Source: Mariannaea sp. PMI_226
Taxonomy: Eukaryota; Ascomycota; Sordariomycetes; Hypocreales; Nectriaceae
Assembly (NCBI GenBank): GCA_024336345.1
Contig: JANFOG010000009.1
Coordinates: forward strand, 124,001 to 188,000
Length of the DNA stretch: 64,000 nt
Direction of reading: 5' to 3'
Shown: piece by piece, positions 11,800 to 24,731 of the stretch
Layout of the letters: each line of letters opens with the position of its first letter
Position numbering within the stretch: position 1 is the first letter of the stretch
Position numbers and translations under genes: made by a program
Notes under the pieces: generated by a model
Told to the model about the DNA's origin: nothing
Database searches by the model: none
What the model saw: the letters and a program-made list of their open reading frames with translations, nothing else

Positions 11800-14386
11800 A
11801 TGGCGGACATCAACGTCGAGGAAGTGCTCAGCAAGCTGTCACTCACAGAAAAGATCTCCCTCCTCGCAGGTTCGTGCCCACTTACATACTATTACATTCT
11901 TTGAGGGGGGGTATTCGTACACGTATGGCTAACCAGAGTCTCCAGGTATCGACTTTTGGCATACCAAGGCTCTCCCCAAGTATGGCATCCCCTCCATCCG
12001 AGTCTCAGATGGCCCCAATGGTGTGAGAGGCACCAAGTTCTTCAATGGCATCCCTGCCGCCTGCTTCCCTTGTGGAACAGCCCTTGGAGCAACCTTTAAC
12101 AAGGAATTGCTTGAAGAGGCTGGAAAGAAGATGGGAGAGGAAGCTATTGCAAAGAATGCCCATGTTATTCTGGGCCCCACCATCAACATGCAGCGCTCGC
12201 CCCTGGGCGGACGAGGCTTCGAGTCCATTGGCGAAGATCCCATGTTGGCTGGCCTGGGTGCTGCTGCTCTCGTCCGAGGTATTCAGAGTACCGGTGTCCA
12301 AGCTACTATCAAGCATTTCGTCTGCAACGACCAAGAGCACAAGAGATCTAACGTCCAGGCTATCGTAACTGAGCGAGCCTTGCGAGAGATCTACGCCCTG
12401 CCTTTCCAGATCGCTGTTCGAGATGCCCAACCAGGAGCCTTCATGACGAGTTACAACGGCGTCAACGGCAAGTTCTGTAGCGAGAATCCCAAGCTCATCG
12501 ACGAATTGCTGCGCAAGGAGTGGGGCTGGGATGGTATGGTTATGAGTGACTGGTACGGAGTGTACTCGGTCGTCGAATCCATCAAGGCCGGCCTTGATCT
12601 CGAGATGCCCGGCCCTACCAGGTTCCGTGGCGAACTTCTCAAATTCTGCACCGCTACGGACAAGGTTTGGGGCCATGAGATCGACGAGCGAGCCCGCGCA
12701 GTGCTCAAGTTTGTCAAGAAGTGCGCTGCTTCTGGCATCAAGGAGACTGGTCCTCATGCGCCGGAGCACATCATCGACACCCCCGAGACAGCCGCTCTCC
12801 TCCGAAAGGTGGGCAACGAGAGTATCGTTCTTCTAAAGAACGAGAAAAGGCTTCTCCCACTCCCCAAAGATAAGAAGACGCTTGTTGTCGGCCCTAATGC
12901 CAAGACCTCCACGTATCATGGCGGCGGTTCTGCATCGCTGAAGGCTTACTACGCCGTGACACCTTATGCCGGTATCGCCGAGAAGCTGGGCTCTAAGCCT
13001 GGATACGCTATCGGAGCCTACACCCACAAGCTTCTTCCTCTGCTTGGCAGCCAAACGCAGCTGCCCAGCGGCAAGGCCGGCGTGAGCTGGAAGGTCTTCG
13101 CCGACCCTCCTGGAACCCCTGGTCGCAACGCCGTCGACGAGCTCGAGCTTACCAGCACAGAGATGCATCTCGTGGACTACGAGAACCCCACTCCGAGCGA
13201 CCTCTGGTATGCAGACATCGAAGGTACCTTGGTTGCTGACGAGGACGGCGACTACGAGTTTGGCCTGATTGTCTGCGGCACTGCCAAGCTCTATGTTAAC
13301 GATGAGCTCGTCGTTGACAACGCTACCAAGCAAGTCGCCGGTACCGCTTTCTTTGGCACAGCGACCCGCGAAGAGAAGGGCATCGTTGGTCTCAAGAAGG
13401 GCGAGTCATACAGGATTAAGGTTGAGTTCGCTTCGGCGCCGTCCTTCACGCTGCAGATGGAGAACCTCATCGTCGGCCACGGCTCTCTCCGTATCGGCGG
13501 CTGCAAGGTCATTGACCCTCAGGCCGAGATCAAGAAGACCGTCGCCCTAGCCAAGGAGCACGACCAGGTCATCATCTGCGCCGGTCTCAACGCTGACTGG
13601 GAGACCGAGGCTGAGGACCGTGATAGCATGAAGCTCCCCGGCGTGCTAGACCAGCTCATTGCGGAGGTGGCTGCCGCAAATCCCAACACGGCCGTGGTCA
13701 TGCAGACCGGCACGCCCGAGGAGATGCCCTGGCTCAGTGAGGTCCCTGCCGTCATCCAAGCCTGGTACGGAGGCAATGAAACGGGCAACTGCATCGCCGA
13801 TGTCCTGTTCGGTGACCATAACCCTTCAGGCAAGCTGTCTCTGAGTTTCCCCAAGCGTCTGCAGCACGTCCCAGCCTTCCTCAACTTCCGCACCGAGGCC
13901 GGCCGCACGCTGTACGGTGAGGACATCTACCTTGGCTACAGGTACTACGAGTTCGCTGACCGCGAGGTCAACTTCCCCTTCGGCCACGGCCTGTCCTACA
14001 CAACCTTCTCCTTCTCAGACCTAAGCGTTGGCGTTGCCGAGGGCAAGCTGACGGCCAGCTTGACCATCACTAACACCGGCAGCGTCCGGGGTGCCGAAGT
14101 TGCCCAGCTGTACGTGCAGCCAAAGCAAGCGGCCAAGGTGAACCGTCCGGTCAAGGAACTCAAGGGCTTCGCCAAGGCAGAGCTGGAAGCCGGCGAGAGC
14201 AAGACGGTGACTATTTCAGAGCTGGAGAAGTATGTCGCGTCGTATTTTGACGAGGAGCGCAACCAGTGGTGCGTCGAGGCTGGCGAGTACGAGGTCATTG
14301 TGAGTAACAGTAGCCATGTCGACGAGGCCAAGGCTCTCAGGGGCTCGTTCAAAGTTGACCAGACCTATTGGTGGTCTGGACTGTGA
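11800..14386 (+). CDS. intracellular GH3 beta-glucosidase with PA14 domain
   Basis: Hydrolyses terminal beta-glucosides such as cellobiose or sophorose (family knowledge). Model: exons 11800-11869 and 11946-14386, intron 76 nt, 836 aa. The splice joins a G and GT to give LLAG-IDFWHTKALPKYG, continuous with the family's N-terminus. There is no signal peptide, so it is probably cytoplasmic. Domains: GH3 N-terminal TIM barrel (about 20-320) with the GRGFESIGEDP and KHFVCNDQE motifs and the nucleophile Asp225 in MSDWYG; GH3 C-terminal sandwich interrupted by a PA14 insert (about 400-550); C-terminal fibronectin III-like domain (about 740-815) after the GHGLSYTTF motif. Length and layout match fungal BglI-type enzymes and the intracellular Cel3C type of Trichoderma (from memory). 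An intracellular enzyme could make or remove the inducer of cellulase genes, which is inference. Confidence 0.97.
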
Positions 14387-15307
14387 TGGACAAACAAACA
14401 GAGGAAAGAAAAAAAGAAAAGTGGAAACAAAAAAGTAATTCAGAGCGGTTTTGATGCTATTATGGTAATGAGGCTATGAAGAGAGCGACCACGAAGAGGG
14501 GTTTGGCCTTTCCTAAAGGTTCACTTATTACTACTTATCAACTACAATTATACTCCCCATGATCATATCGTTCCTAAATGTCCGTGAATCCAATCCCTCG
14601 TTGTTGTCTAAATTAGCCTTACTCGTCGATTGACGTCGGGAACGTGCTTGACTTCTCACTACCATGACTACAGTTTCTTGTAAGTATCTACTCTAGGGTA
14701 TTGGTAATGAATGAGGACCGTAAGGCAGATTCTATAGCAACCTTGACAAGATTCATTCTGTATTATCTCATAAGTAATCTATGAGCTATTACGAATATCA
14801 TTTCTCCTTTTTAACTAATATGCAAAGAACAGAAACAGAGTTTCTTGTGGTTTTAATCAGTCTTCTACTCAGTGGCCATGTATAGTCCTGGTATCTTCTA
14901 GTGCTGGATTCTAACTAGTAGACGTTTGAGTGGTTGAATACAAATATCAAAAATGATAAAATTTGTCACAGGATCTCGATCACGAATAAATAAAGATAAC
15001 ACTTCATAACGGCATAAAAACTTTGAACAATGCCTACCTAGTTGTAAAAGACACCATAGATCACCAGGTATGCCCTTCGGGAATAGCATCATGCAGTGAC
15101 TTCTAATGCAAATTTTCAACTCTAGTTTACGGCTCTTTTCCTTAAACATTGACTTTGATGATTAACAGGGTTGGAAATACCAAAAGGTTCCCTTGGCCAG
15201 AAAAGAAAGGAGCAATAAAACTTGATCATGGCCACTCATCTTGACGTATCCTCTACATGAACAGATCAGAAACAGGGATGTTGTCGTAGCACCTTTCATA
15301 TCGCATT
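14387..15307. other. intergenic, convergent gene ends
   Basis: It lies between the GH3 stop and the stop of the minus-strand DUF2306-type gene. It is AT-rich, holds 3' UTR sequence for both, and shows no gene. Confidence 0.6.
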
Positions 15308-16454
15308 TTATTCGTGATGGATGACTTGCTCGCAGTCATGACTTATGTCTGGAGTGGCCCCTTGGCAAACAAACCCTTGAGTGCCAGGATAGGACCAAGG
15401 CAGAGCATCTCCCATTTTTTGGGCTGTTAGCCCAGCATTGCCCGGGTTCTTCATGCCTGCTTTGAGCTGTCTCTGGTATGAAACTCGTCTTAGTCGCTCT
15501 GCCTCTGCTGGGGTAAGTCTCAAATATAGCTCAGCAGCAATGCAATGAATAGCAAGGGCCAGCCAAGCTCCCGCCCCAAAGGCGACGTTAAGGCCTGCGG
15601 CTTTCTGTTCTGGTCGTGACGATGTCAAGTCTCCACGGATGATAACCCTCTGGTCAAGAGATTCACCCGAGTAGAATTTGGCGCAATCGGAATAGAGCGT
15701 CTCGACGACGGTGGAATTGTGAAAGTATATATAGTCTATGACTTTACAAGACCCTATTGTGTACTGAGGATCTTTTTTGCTTGTAATCATGGCTATGATA
15801 ATGGATATTATTCTCATGGTGATGATGAAGGAGACCTAAATCGGGTCAATACAGTATGAACGTAAAGAAACCAAAGGGATCACTCACACTAACCCAGGCC
15901 CGCAACATCCAGGCCCGGTGCTGCTCAATCTGCAGCCTCTTTACGTTGTAAACTGCGAGACTTTGACAGACGAGGAAGATGGTTGTAGCTGTTCCTGTAG
16001 CAGCTTGCATGTCCAGTGTTCCTCCAAATGTTGGCTTTGCAATCACCAAAACACCGGCCATGCTCACAGTCGATAACAGGATTATGATATACCCGTTGAT
16101 GCGATGGAAAATGGGACATGCTTGGCGAAGAACAGGGATAAACTGGAAAACAACAAGAATTGCTGCGGGCAAAATTCCTGCCAAGTGCAATATGATGCCT
16201 GCTCTGCCTCTGGGCTCCTCAAAGTAGTAGCATTCGCCTGGGACTGCTCCATCAGTTCCCTGCAGTGGATTCTCGGGGCATAGCACTCCTCGAAAGTCAA
16301 GATACTTGAGACGTGCACAGGAAAAGCCCATTAATGCACCACCCAGAACGAACCAAAGGGCAAAGCTGTAATCGTTATGGAAGCCAATTGGGCGGTAGAG
16401 TCGACGGAGATAACTGGCGACTTTGACGGGACTGGTTTTGGTTGTGCAATCCAT
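15308..16454 (-). CDS. DUF2306-type multi-span membrane protein
   Basis: Model: exon 1 15888-16454, 52-nt intron, exon 2 15308-15835; 364 aa. Hydrophobic segments include ALWFVLGGALMGFSCARL, IILHLAGILPAAILVVF, YIIILLSTVSMAGVLVI, ATTIFLVCQSLAVY and, after the splice, SFIITMRIISIIIAMI and FGAGAWLALAIHCIAAEL. Histidines sit in helix-associated motifs (HLAG, FHRINGY, EQHRAWMLRAW), as in the fungal DUF2306 (PF10067) family and reminiscent of cytochrome-b561-like proteins. The function of that family is unknown, and haem binding here is only a guess. The GTGAGT donor was preferred over GTTAGT two codons earlier because it keeps the usual spacing after HRAWMLRAW. The gene is convergent with GH3. Confidence 0.82.
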
Positions 16455-18341
16455 GTCTCAAAATTCTTGGATAGACGGTGGGTGGATTTTCGCTATCAAA
16501 TATGGTGCGAATTGTAACTCAAGGGGATATTGCATCGTAGCTTTTGCTAATGAAAAATGGACGAGGATGGGAAAGAATTGTGTCCTCTTAATAAAGGAAG
16601 CCTCTTGAGCCGTGGCGTGATAGCCAACATCGATGCCCATTCCTTGACTGAGTGTTGCAATGGGTAACATTGGAAGCGGCGTTAACGGCTGCAATATGAG
16701 GACAACACGCCGTCACATAGAAGACAAACGGTGATGAGGGAAGGAAAAAGGTCAGAGTGTCTTGCGTAACCCAAAGAAGTCGTAATATGGCCAACGCCTA
16801 GGCAGGGCCAGGAATCGATACAGACAAAAAGGCTTCGTATTTCGGGAGGAATCCTGGTGTCTATCTGCAAGTGAAAATGCTTTAGGTTCAGCACAGTTGC
16901 ACAGCATGAGGGCATGCTGGACTCGATGAGGAGCTTGGCATGGCTGATTGGTCCGCCAATACTGCCAACCTGTAGTTGCACAGGGTTATGACCTGCGATC
17001 AAATGGCGGCAAACAGGACGAATAGTTTCCTCAGAAGTCGGCTGCACAAATTCCAGTCACTATATCGATTTCTTTTGGGCAAAAGGGACAGGATTGACTT
17101 CGGTTGGTCAGGTAGGGGTTTGCCGGAGTGAGCGAGGTGAACAAGATGAGTAGTGCGGAAGCGGTACGTCGCTGCACAATGTGAGTTATGTGAGACTGTG
17201 TAAGCAATGTATAGACAGCGAAGAGCTGTATTCACTGAGGACGCTTTCGGGTGACTGTAGCTCGTTGTTGCGAAGGTGGAAGAGGCAGGCTATCTAGTCA
17301 GATAACAAACTTCTTGGTTCGGCTGCGGGACGGAGAATTCCAGCACGTTTGGTCGTGGAGGCGTTACAGTCTCACAAAGATATTGGGGTCAGTAGAGGAG
17401 ACATTCGGAGGAGAAGAAGGTTAGCGAATTGCACGGCCAAGCAGAGTCATAGTTTGACATATGCAGGGATTAGCTGCCACTCAATAAGAGAGTAGGTTGA
17501 CGAGATGTCTGTGCTCAAAGAGTACAACGCAAGCAGGCCTACCTACCTTGGACACCGTCTATCTACTGTGTATATAATATTATGCCTCTGTGAGATACTG
17601 GCTGGTGAGGCATGTGTTTGTTTTGCTCAAGGTAGATAGATAGATAGATAGGCGGGCAGATTTGGCGAAGTGGTAAGGATTAAGATGGCGATGACGAGGC
17701 GAGGTTGATCTTGGAGAGTGAAGGACCTTACGTTGGAAGCAATCCAGCCGTACTTTCGCTTATCGTTTCTTCTGAGTGGCTTGTCACCTGCTTGAGGAAG
17801 GTGGCTTCCAATTATAGGTCCTTCCCATTCGCAGATATACAATAATTGAACAGGGTAGGTGGTTGTTGGGCTGGCAGGAGAGGATGCAAGCAGCCTCAAT
17901 GCCACCCGGTGGGTATTTGCTGCCTCTCAGCTATTTTTGATCCCATAATTATGCGAATTAGATCTCCGGCGGACACGGATGCTGAGATTAAGAAATTTAA
18001 TGTCCATGATTGATTCATAGCTCTATTGCCTTGACTACTGGGCGAGAGTGACTGAGGAGAGAAGAAGCACACACAACAGAGGTACTTTAAGCGAGGGAGC
18101 CCAGTGAAGGGTAGTGGCCGGCCAATGCGGGTCCAGTGCCAACTGCCAGCCCTGCCCACTCTGTTACCCGCTCCGTTACCACTTCCGCTTCACTGAGGAG
18201 GCTCACTGACCTCACTGAATTTATCAATCGCGGGGTGATCAGCAACCAGGTCCCCCCACCAAGTCGAATTATTTCTGGCTTTCTGTCTCAATAAACACGC
18301 CTCCCTCTCAACGCCATCCACGTCCAATATCGCATTTAATC
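16455..18341. other. intergenic, divergent promoters
   Basis: It separates two divergently transcribed genes (DUF2306-type on minus, Fta4-like on plus). Nothing gene-like is visible; a (TAGA)n microsatellite lies at 17633-17651. Confidence 0.6.
17633..17651. repeat. (TAGA)n microsatellite
   Basis: Almost five 4-bp units in tandem in non-coding DNA. Confidence 0.9.
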
Positions 18342-19430
18342 ATGGCTTCCTCAGCTGAGCCAACAATTCCCCAACTGAAGCAATCGTTTGTGTCCGCGCA
18401 AGTCACGCTTCTGTCACAACCTCTCGCTCCATCTCGGGCATGGCAAGCTGCAAACGACGCGTCGGATGGGCCTCTACCTTCACGCGCGGTTGATGATGCA
18501 CTCTTCACCCTCAATCACTCGATTCAGCAACATTGCCGTCGCGTGTACGCGCCACAAGCTACGCGGAATATCTCCGAGCAGATTGAGGATGTCTACACCA
18601 AAGAGGCAGACCGCAGAATTGGCACCGGCACAGACGATGACGTTGAAGGGGCCCTAGATAGGGATGTAGATCTTACCAACAATGCCACCATTGAAGCTCT
18701 TCCCCAAACCTGGATCTCGGATAAGGACGTTGGCCTTTTTCCCATGGAAGCGAAGCGCTATGCAGACAATGCACGTCGTTTGGTAGAACTAAACCAGCAA
18801 CGCAAGCAGCTCAGAAGCCAAGTCGATCGTCTGAACAGCCTCAAGTCCATCATCAGGCCCCTGGAGACCAACGACGGAGGCGTTGGCATTCAGGAAAACC
18901 TCTTGACACGGGGCGGGCCAGTTGAAAAAGAGCTTGAGCGCATGCGCATCTTGCTTGCAAGAGTTGGTGGGCGCGTCAACATGTTGCCCGAGGATGGAGG
19001 AAACCGTCCCTCCTCAACAGACATCGAAATAAAGTCATCTGAGGGTCTCAGCCAGATACGCAAAAGACGGGTTGACGAATTTTTAGCTGATGACAAGGTG
19101 TTTCCTTCCTGAGGCCTGGTGACCAAGCAACGAATCAACGCACACTAGGGAATAAAAAACAAGCAACAGATGACCACCACGTTCTAGGAATCACACCGAG
19201 TACTCACTCATGTGCAGCACTTGATTTCGTCAGACCTGGCTATTTTTGATGCCAAAAATTCCCGAGCAGCTCTCGAGGATTGGTTATTAGCTTCAAGCAC
19301 CTCAGATGCACGACTTCTTGTCTACGGAGTCAAAGAGAATGAAGGTGGGCTCACCTATTGCTCTCATCCAACTGCATAAGCACCATCAACCTACCATTTA
19401 GAGACGCTTCTACTCAGCTTACAAAGCTAG
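18342..19430 (+). CDS. fta4: kinetochore subunit resembling Fta4 (Sim4/CCAN complex)
   Basis: The start matches the fungal Fta4 family: a PTIPQLKQSFVSAQVTLLSQPL opening helix followed by a SRAW motif, then a LPQTW segment and a long coiled coil (about residues 140-175, QQRKQLRSQVDRLNSL). Fta4 is a subunit of the inner kinetochore Sim4 complex at centromeres in fission yeast (family knowledge). The first exon reads on to a stop at 19112, giving 256 aa. I prefer a spliced model: exons 18342-19097, 19218-19344 and 19402-19430 (introns 120 and 57 nt, GT..AG), 303 aa. The downstream exons keep the frame and look coding (FDAKNSRAALEDWLL, then a Leu-rich end). The family call is from recall of the N-terminal pattern; the C-terminus is the uncertain part. 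Confidence 0.7.
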
Positions 19431-22400
19431 CGAAAGACTGGCTTGCTTGATTGCTAGGAACTCGCTATTCATTGTTTCCATATGCACGAACAGGTCGCAT
19501 GAAGGCCAGGGACCGCCAGGAGGGAAGATCTGTGAGCATGAGGCAATGAAACCAGAATATCTTATGGGATGAGGATATATACATCTGGCCCATTGCAGGA
19601 AATACTAGGTCAAGGCTGGAGCGGAATGTTGATGAGTATTTCATCGAGAGCTCTGAGAAGCCCAATGGCTAAGAAAACAGAGAGCGCAGAGCGATGTGAT
19701 ATTAGCTTCGGATCCGGCGACACTGAACCAGTAGAGCAGATTTGAGCATGATTTTATTCTAAGAAACGTGTTGTGGATCATGTCCAGTGAAGAGTGTGTG
19801 CATTAGAGACTTTCGCCGTAGCTTGTCGCAGAACCATTTCCAATGTGCCTGGTGATACATGGCAGCCCGGGGACGAAGAATCAGTTCAACAACACGAACA
19901 TATCATATCTATTATAGGTGCCTGCCCCTATTTTAACCCTTACCAAAACCACCCAAAAAATAAGAATAAAAGTGTCACGTATTGTTGTTTCGTCGTAGGT
20001 CTCCCGTTGATTTCTCCATATCTGCCAATCGGAATAGGGTGTTTTGTGACTATGCATCTTCTAGAGGTTTGAATTGCTGCCATAATCATGTCTTTTCTGC
20101 TTTTGCTTCCCATTTTGCGAAGACAACCAATTAAGGGGGCTTTGATCCTTGGGCTGCCTGTTTGACAACCGGAACCTCTTTTCTCAAAGCCAGGAGGGGT
20201 GTTTTGGCAATGGTCTTCTGAGTATCAAATAGAAGGGTATTTGTGATTTTCGGTTAGAGTTGTGCGTCTTTAATGGCAAGCATGAGGAGAACCCAGAGAA
20301 CAAAGTGTGCGTCATTCCCAGCAACATGTAGATTCATGGAAGAGGCAATTGTCTTGCGCAGATGATGTGTATCAAATGTCGAGGTACTAAGATAGTCGGC
20401 GTCCCGTGCCAATGCACTAACAAGTATCACAAGGCCAAGTTTTATCTGAAAGAAGTCCGGCAGAGAAGAGAGCAACGTTATAGAAGTCCAGGGAAGCTCG
20501 GTTGGGCTAGTAATTGTCTTTTTCCTTCCTGTAACATTGTTGGAAGACCGGCCGGCATGTGAGGTGACTACACAAGACAGGCTGCAAGGTCGCGAAGGAA
20601 GCGACGTGACTTTAGGCTCATGAACTCGTTGTGAGCCAGAGAACTCGTACGGCTTCAGTGAAGAGGGCGATTATTATGGGTGCTATCAGAAATGGAAATG
20701 GGCCATGGAAAGCAGTCACTGTGATGGGCGCAAAGGTTTTGCTGCACCAAGTAGCCCAGTATCGGCACACTTGACATAAGTTCTCGTATTTAGGTGAATA
20801 TTTGAGATATAAATTGGGTGCGGATAGGTCTCGGTATGAGTGATAGAGATCCCAACAGTGAAGCGACGCAAGGCGATTGAGCTAAGGGTTTGGGATAGCA
20901 TTACTAGCTTTTACAAGGAAGTGACAGAAAGAGGATTTACCATAGACAAAAGTCATGTTCGGCTGTGTGCCAAACAATAAAAACTCAAATGGTCTCCTGC
21001 GTACCTCTCTAATATGATGCCAACAACCATAACATGAATGAAATGAAATGAGATGATTCCTTTGCCGAGGTCTGCTGAATGCGCCTCTCACCCTGTTGAG
21101 ATTAACCTGGTCAGCACACTGGCACAACAAACAAGCCGAGCCCAAATGATAAAGTGAGTAAATTACAATAATAATATCTCAGGGTCATTGTGCCGAGCTG
21201 AAGAAAATCTGAAAGCTTTCTCCCAGCACCAAATTGCATCGAGATTGCTGTCGGTCTCCTACTGGATACTCCTCCGTCACGTTGGCCAATCACATCGACG
21301 TGGGCTTCGCATTCGCTTAGGTATATCCAAGCTGAAGGGGGGTCATCTCCATCTATCCTCCCTCTGCTCCAGGGCGGGACAGGTGACTGGCTGCAGGTAA
21401 CCTTTTCGCAGTTGTGACACAGGAAGATGTGACCGAAGAGACTTTTGGGCGGCTTCGTGCTTACTTGCCATTACCAAGGAATGATATTATCCGAGGTTTG
21501 TATGTGTCTTGTCTCTCACTAGGTGTTGACGTTTTTTGTCGTCAAAACGCTTTCTCGTCTAACCCACTCCTCCCCCTCCTTTGTCATCGGATACATAAAC
21601 CATTACCACAATGGATTGCATGCATGAAAAAGCTAAAACGCTTAATTTTATTTTCTTTTTGAGCGAGGATCAGATCGAGTGTGGCGTCCGATTCGGAAAT
21701 AAAGATGCATTGTCCAATTGTCTTGCTGCCATAGCGAGACAATTGTTCCGTTTTGTTGTGGTAGCGCTCCAGCCGTAGGCCGGCCCAGACGTCCGGGGAC
21801 CTACCGTAAAGATCTGTTTTACAGTGTATTCTTAATGTGTGATGGGATTCTTCTATGCGAGTGTCTGAACGGAACAGAGGGTCTAAGTTACGTCTGCGGT
21901 GGTGTAAGCCACTCACACGATCACGGCTTACGCTGCCTACTGTTCACTCCAATGCATGAATAACTCTGCAAAGCCAACAGCCACTCAAGACCAGAAATGA
22001 CCCAGTCAAGGTATCTGATTTAAATGAGGCTAGCATTACTTGAAGAAGACATCCAAATACGTCATTGTAGAATGTGATCAATTCTGGCGGGGAGAATCCG
22101 CATCCGCGTTGAAATACTCTGCCAAAAGGGACAATCATTACGCCGCCGAGCTGGGTCACATCTACCGCGCTATCCGCGTACTTACACTCGCACTCGCATT
22201 CTCTTATCGTTCTTATGATTAAACCAATAAAGTCTCTATTCGGGGATTCGTAGCTCATCAGCTGCATTAAAATCTCACTAGGCGACCCAAGCCGTGTGTG
22301 TTGTGTAAAGCGCAACATAACACAAAGACAGCTAAACCACAGCCACTGTGCTCCTATTGAGTGACACAAAAGGAGGGGGAAATGCATAATAATGGATAAA

Positions 22401-22929
22401 AAATAGGTATACGCGATAGAATGCACCGATGGCATGTCATGTCAAACAAGGAAGCATGTGTTATACCAATACTTTGGATTCTAGGGTTTTGGCCTTGTTG
22501 GCGTCTTCCCATGTGGTTTTTCTGAACTGGACAGGGAGGGTCCTGTTCGTCCTGAACAGCAAAGGCCGGCTACAACATAGTCGATTCCGGCAAGATATAA
22601 AGAGAGGCATGGCTTCACTTCATCACTCGTATTCCTCATCGTGTTGAAACCAATCATACTTTACCCTCAACTGTGACTCTCTCCTTACGCCCTGCAGGTC
22701 TCTTGGGCCCAATTCACACTCTCCTCGGCCACTGACGCATACCCAGCCCAAGGCTATCCTTGTGTTACCCTGAACAGCCTAAACGGCGTCCCTTTGTCCC
22801 TCCAGAGGACAAAACCCCCATGTTCGACTTTTAAAAACTCGGCTATTTAACTTGACTGAGAAACATATTGAATTCTACGCCGCCTACCCATCGGGTATTC
22901 CTGAGATACCGCAAACCGGAACCGACCCA
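19431..22929. other. 3.5 kb gene-free stretch
   Basis: Short frames only, none with domain character or plausible splice partners. It is AT-richer than the coding regions. I see no transposon ends, long repeats or tRNA-like folds. The last bases serve as promoter for the carotenoid-oxygenase gene. Confidence 0.5.
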
Positions 22930-24731
22930 ATGAGCGTCAACGGCGCCGGTATTTTTCACCGAACTCGGCTCAACGAGGCCGAGGACATTGAGAACCTCCA
23001 ACAAAACATTCTTGCTGATGCCTGGAAGGAATGGCCTAATGAAGCTGCTGTAAGTTTGTATTGTATTCTTAGACTGCTGCCCAACTGCCTGTCTTTGCCC
23101 GAAACTAACACGAACAAAACACTCAGTTTGAGAGGCTCGAGGAGCATCGGGGCCCAATTCCCCTGCGAGTTGTAGGAAACATCCCTCTATGGGCTGCAGG
23201 ATCCCTTTTCCGTGCTGGTCCAGGCCAGCGTCGGGTTGAAGGCACTCCAAGAGGATCATTTCATGTCAGCCATTGGTTTGACGGGTTCGCTCATACTCAT
23301 CGCTTCGACATCCAACCACCTAGTACCCCAGATGCAAAGACGGCGACTGTCACATACTCATCTCGCCGCCAATCTGAAGACTTTGTCGCTAGCATCATGA
23401 GAAACGGGCGGACATTCGGGGTATCATTTGGTCAGAGATCTGACCCATGTGTAGGCATCTTCTCTAAGATGATGAGTGTCTTTAAGCCCAAGTTCACCAC
23501 CTACAACGTCAATGTCCTTCCCGGGGTTCCTGGCCTGTCAAATGGTAAATTGACCGATCTAGCAAATGGTAAAGACGCTGCCAATCTCTATTTGGCCACT
23601 GACGCTGCTTCCATACAACACATCGACGCATCGTCCCTTGCACCGCTCGGTACTACTACACAAGCTGCCTTCCACCGAGACCTCAAGGGTCCTGTTTCGT
23701 GTGCGCATGCGCAGCGCGATCCTTATACGGGAGACTTCTTCAACTACAACCTCGACTTCGGCTCAACGCCGACGTATCGCATCTTCCGAGTTAGTGCCTC
23801 CACGGGAGAGACCGATATCCTGGCCACTTTCCCCGCGCCGCCTGCATATATACACAGTTTTTTCTTATCAGAGAATTATGTAATCTTGTGCATTCCTTCG
23901 TCGCATTATCAATGGAACGGACTGGGAGTTGTGTGGCATCGCAACGTCGTCGAGGCCATCCAGCCCTTTGACAAGTCCAGGTCATGCCGATGGATCGTGG
24001 TCGATCGGAGGCACGGGAAAGGCATCTTGGCGCAGTTTTCGACGCCAGCTGGATTCTTCTTTCACAGCGTGAATGCCTATGAAGAAGTCTTCAAAGATGG
24101 AAATGACGAGGAACGGACAAAAGTTGTTCTGGACTACATTGGGTATGAAAATTTGGATGTCATCAAGTCGTTCTACTACGACGTCATTCTCGACACGAAC
24201 GATGCTACAAAGAAGTTCTTGGTGGACGGTGGCCGCTTCAAGATGCTACAACCGCATCTTATTCGACAGCAGTTTACTTTGCCACCGCAATCATCACGCT
24301 CGACTGCTTCCAAGGGAAAGTTGTCAGCAGAGACAGAGCAAGTGTTTTCCATCCCCAACCCACACGCTGGTGATTTGCCAACGATCAATCCATCTTACCG
24401 TTGCAAGAAGCACCGATACGTGTACGGCCTCCCGAACCGTGGTCTCAACACCGTCGTCGACTGCATCGCTAAGACGGATGTTGAAACACGAGAGGCTGTG
24501 ATCTGGGCGGGGCCTCGAGGACACTTGCCCGGCGAGCCAATCTTTGTGGCGCAGCCGGGCGGGTCAGAAGAGGACGACGGAGTGCTTTTGAGCGTGGTGA
24601 TTGACTGCCTGTCGGAAAAGGCATATCTGTTGTGTTTGGATGCCAAGACGATGGAGGAGGTCGGGAGGGCGGAAACGGAGTTTGCGATTGGCATGGGGTT
24701 TCATGGGGCGCATATACCTTTGGTTGGATAG
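22930..24731 (+). CDS. carotenoid cleavage oxygenase family enzyme (RPE65/CAO type)
   Basis: Non-haem Fe(II) dioxygenase family that splits double bonds of carotenoids, apocarotenoids or stilbenes (family knowledge). Model: exons 22930-23049 and 23127-24731, intron 77 nt with GTAAGT donor, 574 aa. The splice gives NEAA-FERLEEHRGPIPLRVVGNIP followed by GSLFRAGPGQ, the usual entry into the beta-propeller. All four iron-binding histidines can be placed: His234 (CAHAQRDP), His283 (YIHSFF), His353 (FFHSVNAYEE) and His566 (GFHGAH). The ATG at 22930 was chosen because the frame upstream is open to 22852 but offers only a TTG; an upstream exon is possible. It resembles the Neurospora CAO-2 / Fusarium CarX-CarT side of the family, but the substrate cannot be told from sequence. 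No other carotenoid gene is in the window. Confidence 0.92.

Noticed and set aside
12005..12769. 254-codon antisense frame inside the GH3 gene (and a similar one at 12833-13333)
   Set aside because: Codon-bias shadows of a clearly coding plus strand; no domain and no independent promoter.
19431..22929. RIP-degraded transposon in the empty stretch
   Set aside because: AT content is only moderately raised and no remnant of a transposon protein is readable. A TpA/ApT dinucleotide-ratio computation would settle it.
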